From contig NW_027182880.1 in assembly GCF_041146395.1 (NCBI RefSeq), forward strand, positions 177,501 through 241,500: a stretch of DNA of 64,000 nt, in the 5' to 3' direction. Under the pieces are notes generated by a model. That model saw only the letters and a program-made list of their open reading frames with translations. It did not search any database and was not told where the DNA came from. Both the position numbers and the translations under genes were made by a program. Shown here one piece after another: positions 59,472-64,000 of the stretch. The DNA is from Eulemur rufifrons (taxonomy: Eukaryota; Chordata; Mammalia; Primates; Lemuridae). Every line of letters begins with the position of its first letter. Within the stretch, counting starts at the first letter, position 1.

Positions 59472-62009
59472 GGCGTGCTAAACTCTAGTTTGGACGAAGT
59501 TTGAGAATCACATATAAGAAAGCTTAGAGTCTCTTAGGGAAAGCAAATTTCTGGTTGTGGAATGTAGGCGTGCTAAATTCTATTTTGGTTTAAGATTGAG
59601 AGTCATATATGGAAAGGGTTACATTCACTCAGAGAAAGCAACGATGATGTGGTGGTTTGTAGGCATACTAAACTCTAGTTTGGAAGAAGTAGGAAAATGA
59701 TATTTGGGAATGCTTACATTCATGCAGAGAAAGCAATTATGGGGTGGGTTTTTGTACCCATGCTAATCTCTAGTTTGGAAGAAGTTATATAGGAAAGCGT
59801 ACACTCATTTATAGAAACCAACTTTCGGGGGATGGACGGTAGGCCTGCAAAACTCTACTTTGGAAGAAGTGAGAGAGTCATATTGGGGACCACGTACATT
59901 GACTCAGAGAAATCAAGGATGGGCTTGTGTTTTGTAGGCATACTAAACTCTAGTTTGGAGGAAGTACGAGAATCATATATAGGAACGCTTACATTCATGC
60001 AGAGAAAGCAACTATGGAGTGATGTTTTTATGCCTACTAAACTATAGTTTGGAGGAAGTTTAGAATCTTATATAGCAAAGCTTACAGTCACCTAGAGAGA
60101 GCAACTCTGGGGAGATGGTTTCTAAGCCTGCTAATTTGCACCAACTGTTAAAGTCAAATATGGGAAGGTTTACATCCACTCAGAACGCAAGGTTTGGGTT
60201 GTAGTTTGTGGCCATAATAACTGTAGTTCGGAAGAAGTAGGAAAGTCATATATATGAACGGTTACATTCACGCAGAGAAAGCAACTATGGAGTGATGTTT
60301 GTATGCCTACTAAACTATAGTTTGGAGGATGTAACTCTCGGGGGGTGGTTCGTAGGCCTGCTAAACTCTATTTTCAATGAAGTGTTAAAATCATATACAG
60401 GAACGCTTACATTCACTCAGAGAAAGCAACGTTGGGGTGGCCGTTTTTGAGCATACTAAACTCTACTTTGGAAGAGGTACGAGAGACATAAATACGAACG
60501 CTTACATTAACACAGAGAAAGCAAATACGGGGTGCTGTAGTGCAGGCATGCTAAACTATAGATTGGAAGAAGTTCGAAAGCTGACAGTCACTTAGAGAAA
60601 GCAACTCTTGGCGGGTGATTTTTTCAGTCTGCTAAATTGTATTTTGAAAGACGTGTCAGAGTCTTATATACAAACGCTTACATTCATGCGTAGAAAGAAA
60701 ATATGGGGTGATGTGTTGTGGGGATGCTAAACTGCAGTTTGGAAGGAGTTCGAGAGTGTTATTTGGATAGCTTACAGTCACCTAGAGAAAGCAACACTCA
60801 GGAGAGCTTTGCAAGCCTGCTAAACTCTAACTAGCAGCAATTGTGAGAGTCAAACATTGGAACGCTTACATTCACTCAGAGAACACAACGTTTGGGTGGT
60901 GGTTTGTAGGCATAATAACTGTAGTTCAGAAGAAGTAGGAGAGTCATATATATGAACGGTTACATTCACGCAGAGAAAGCAACTGTTGGGTGGCGTGTGT
61001 ATGCATGCTAATCTGTAGTTTGGAGGAAGTGCGAGTCATATCTGGGGAAAATTACAGTCACCTAGAGAAAGCAACTCTCGGGAGATTGTGTCTAAGCATG
61101 CTAAATTCTAATTTGCATCAATTGTGAGAGTCAAACATGGGAACGCTTACATTCACTCAGAGAACGCAACGTTTGGGTGGTGGTTTGTAAGCATTCTAAA
61201 CTGTATTTTGGAGGAAGTGGGAGACTCATATATACGAATGCTTACATTCACGCAGAGAAAGCAACTCTGGGGTCGTATTTTGTTGGCATGCTAAACTGTG
61301 GTTTGGAAGAAGTTCGAGAGCCTTACATAAGAAAGATTACAGTGACACAGAGAAAAACAACTCTCTGTAGTTTGTTGGTAGGTCTGCTAAACTGTAATTT
61401 GGATGAAGTGTGAGAACGCTTGCATTCACTCAGAGAAAGTACGTTGTCGTGATGGTTTGTAGGAATAAATGCTGTAGTTTAAAAGAAGGAGAGTCATATA
61501 TGAACGGTTACATTCACGCAGAGAAAGCAACTGTGAGGTGGCCTATGTAATCATCATAATCTATAGTTTGGAGAAAGTTCGAGAGTCATATGTGGGAAAA
61601 ATTAGAGTCACGTAGAGAATTGGAACCATCGGGTGTTGTGTAGGTCTGCTAAATTCTATTTTGGAAGAAGAGTGAGAGTCATATATGGGAACGCTTATGT
61701 TCACTCAGAGAAATCAACGATGGGGCGCTGTATTGTTGGCATGCTAAACTGTAGTTTGGAAGAAGTTCGAGAGTCTTATATAGGAAAGTTTACAGTCACC
61801 TAGAGAATGCAACTCACAGGAGGTGGTTTGTGGGCCACTAAACTCTAATTTGGATGAAGTGAAAGAGGCATACATGGATACGCTTCATTCACTCAGAGAA
61901 AGGTAAATTGTGGTGCCGGTTTTTAGGTATACTAAACTCCAGTTTGGAAGAAGTACGAGAGTCATATATATGAACGCTTACATGGACGCAGAGAAAGCAA
62001 CTATGGGGT
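59472..62009 (+). repeat. Second satellite, 2.69-kb HOR copy 3 (rearranged)
   Basis: Matches copy 2 from GACGAAGTTTGAG at 59472 and GATGATGTGGTGG at 59643 (offset about 2,696). It then carries an insertion of about 273 bp at 60011-60283 and a nearby loss of about 45 bp, after which the offset becomes about 2,914. The diagnostic GCATTCTAAACTG monomer recurs at 61193. Confidence 0.83.
60011..60312 (+). repeat. About 273-bp trimer insertion flanked by a repeated motif
   Basis: ACTATGGAGTGATGTTT followed by ATGCCTACTAAACTATAG occurs at 60011 and again at 60284, a shift of 273 bp, close to one trimer. The sequence between is not a plain copy of the flanks. It carries TTTGCACCAACTG and GTGGCCATAATAACTG, found otherwise in the inverted segment at the window end. 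This suggests a copy from elsewhere in the satellite. Confidence 0.75.
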
Positions 62010-62919
62010 GGTGTTTTGTAGGCATGCTAAAATATAATTTGGAAGAAGTTCGAAAGCTGACAGTGACTTAGAGTATGCAACTCTTGGCGGTTGATTTTGA
62101 GGTCTGCTAAATTGTATTTTGAAAGAAGTACCAGAGTCATATATAAAATCTCTTACATTTATGCTGAGAAAAACTATGTGGTGATGTTTTGTTGGCGTGC
62201 TGAAATGTAGTTTCGAAGAAGTTCGACAGTCTTTTATAGGAAACCTTACAGTCCCCTAGAGGAAGCAACTTTCGAGAGATAGTTTGTAGGCCTGCTAAAC
62301 TCTACTTTGCATCATTTGGAACAGTCATACTTGGGAACGCTAACATTCTCTCAGAGAACTTAACTTTTGGGTGGTTGTTTGTAAGCATATTAAACGGTAT
62401 TTTGGAAGTAGCAGAGTCATATATATGAGCGCTTACATTCACCCAGAGAGGGCCACTATGGGGTGGTGTTTTGTAGGCCTGCTAAAATATAATTTGGAAG
62501 AAGTTCGAAAGCTGACAGTGACTTAGAGAAGGCAACTCTCGGCGGTTGATTTAGAGGTCTGCTAAATTGTATTTTGAAAGAAGTACCAGAGTCATATATA
62601 AAATCGCTTATATTTATGCTGAGAAAGAAACTATGTGGTGATGTTTTGTTGGCGTGCTGAAATGTAGTTTCGAAGAAGTTCGACAGTCTTTTATAGGAAA
62701 GCTTACAGTCCCCCAGAGGAAGCAACTTTCGAGAGATAGTTTGTAAGCCTGCTAAACTCTACTTTGCATCATTTGGAACAGTCATACTTGGGAACGCTAA
62801 CATTCTCTCAGAGAACGCAACGTTTGGTTGGTTGTTTGTAAGCATACTAAACTGTATTTTGGAAGAAGTAGCAGAGTCATATATACAAGTGCTTACATTC
62901 ACGCAGAGAGGGCAACTAT
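62010..62919 (+). repeat. 455-bp tandem duplication in the second satellite
   Basis: AATATAATTTGGAAGAAG at 62031 recurs at 62486. Both are followed by the same unusual landmarks in order: GACAGTGACTTAGAG, ATTTATGCTGAGAAA, GTGCTGAAATGTAG, TTTATAGGAAA, CATCATTTGGAACAG and ACATTCTCTCAGAGAAC. The shift is 455 bp, just under five monomers. Boundaries are approximate. The two copies differ at scattered positions only. Confidence 0.87.
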
Positions 62920-63488
62920 GGGGTGGTGTTTTGTAGGCATGCAAATCTCTAGTTGCGAAGAAGTTAAGAGTAATAGGAAAGCTTACAGTCTCATAGAGAA
63001 AGCAACCCTTGGGGGCTGGTTTGTAGTTCTGCTAAATTCTATTTTGGATGAAGTGTGAATCATAAACGGGAACGCTAACATTCACTCAGAGAAAGCAGGG
63101 TTGCGGTGGTGGTTTTTAGTCACACTAAACTGGAGTTTGGAGGAAGTACGAGAATAAAAGAATGCTTACATTCACTCAGAAAAAGCAACGTTGGGGAGGT
63201 GGTTGGTAGGTGTACTATACTTTGGAAGAAGTACGAGCGTGATGCATAGGAACGCTTACATTCACACAAACTATGGGGTGGCCTTTTGTTGGCATGCTAA
63301 ACTATGTTCCAAAGTCATATATAGGAAAGCTTATAGTGAGAGAAAACAACTCTCAGGCGGTGTTTTGTAGGTCCGGTAAATTGCATTTTGAAAGCAGTCC
63401 GAGATTCATATAAGGGAAAGCCTATATCCACTCAGAGAAAGCAATGTTGGGCTGGTGGTTTGTAGGCATACTAAACTGTATTTTGGAA
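62920..63488 (+). repeat. Second satellite, distal degenerate monomers
   Basis: Shortened or damaged monomers (for example near 63141-63155, where GAGAATAAAAGAATGC lacks the usual TCATATATAGG) run up to the inversion near 63,490. Confidence 0.83.
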
Positions 63489-64000
63489 CTCGTATGTATG
63501 ACTCTCACACTTGATCCAAATTAGAGTTCACCAGGCCTATAAACCACATCCTGAAAGTTGCTTTCTCTAGGTGAATGTAAGCTTTCCTATATAAAACTCT
63601 CGAACTTCTTCCAAACTACAGTTTAGCATGCCAACAATACACCACCGGATCGTTGCTGAGTGAACATAAGCATTCCCTTATATGAATCTCTTTTTCCAAA
63701 ATAGAATTTAGCAGACCTACAAACCAGTCCCCGATGGTTGATTTAGCTATGTGACTGTAATTTTCCCTAGATATGACTCTCGAATTTCCTCCAAACTATA
63801 GATTAGCACGCGTACATACGGTACCCAACAGTTGCTTTCTCTGCGTGAATGTAACCGTTCATATATATGACTTTCCTACTTTTTCCGAACTACAGTTATT
63901 ATGGCCACAAACCACAACCCAAACGTTGCGTTCTGAGTGGATGTAAACCTTCCCATGTTTGACTTTAACAATCGGTGCAAATTAGTTTAGCAGGCTTAGA
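63489..64000 (-). repeat. Second satellite, inverted
   Basis: From about 63492 the sequence reads as the reverse complement: TGACTCTCACACTTGATCC, GTTGCTTTCTCTAGGTGAATG and CTTCCAAACTACAGTTTAGC. The breakpoint falls inside a monomer (TTTTGGAACTCGTATG). The far end, read on the minus strand, matches the trimer found as an insertion at about 60118-60260 (GTGGCCATAATAACTGTAG, AACGGTTACATTCACGC). The array continues past the window edge. Confidence 0.87.

Noticed and set aside
52798..63488. CENP-B box in the second satellite
   Set aside because: TTCG occurs often (AAGTTCGAGAG), but I found no instance with the required downstream A and CGGG at the right spacing.
1..64000. CRISPR array or bacterial origin
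   Set aside because: Direct repeats are long, contiguous and degenerate, with no repeat-spacer pattern and no cas-like frame, and the Alu shows a primate genome.

Overview
The window holds no protein-coding or RNA gene that I can support. It is two families of tandem satellite DNA from a primate nuclear genome, with one inserted Alu. The Alu at 27,150-27,495 carries the middle and right-arm sequence I associate with strepsirrhine primates (lemurs, lorises, galagos), so I infer a strepsirrhine host. The setting is probably subtelomeric, pericentromeric or other constitutive heterochromatin; I cannot name species or chromosome. The short open frames present are by-products of the repeats.

Block 1 (1 to about 41,365): degenerate TTAGGG-like hexamers, G-rich on the + strand, punctuated by about 190-bp GC-richer cores. 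The cores fall into three related types (A, B, C) plus a subtype A2, and all point the same way. At 1-14,997 four A units of about 1.87 kb form a 7.5-kb higher-order repeat (HOR) present twice. At 14,998-29,671 the pattern changes to an A-B-C HOR of about 3.54 kb, four copies, the fourth carrying the Alu. From 29,672 to 41,365 the order becomes irregular and A2 cores appear.

Block 2 (about 41,384-52,795): the same family inverted (CCCTAA-like on the + strand). It contains two copies of a 4.09-kb four-core HOR (A2-A-B-C read on the minus strand) and degenerate edges. The switch near 41,366-41,391 has the orientation of a head-to-head telomere fusion, but the repeats are degenerate.

Block 3 (about 52,798-63,488): a second satellite with monomers of about 94 bp, grouped as trimers of about 282 bp, with an HOR of about 2.69 kb from 54,094 on. 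Each monomer contains a stretch of about 45 bp resembling the 3' end of the block-1 cores, and the most similar sequences lie at the boundary, so the two satellites look related. Block 4 (about 63,492-64,000) is the same satellite inverted.

Core polarity therefore runs +, -, +, - with switches near 41.37, 52.80 and 63.49 kb. Local tandem duplications of 31, 226 and 455 bp and a roughly 273-bp insertion show ongoing unequal exchange. All similarity statements come from reading by eye; no alignment was run.
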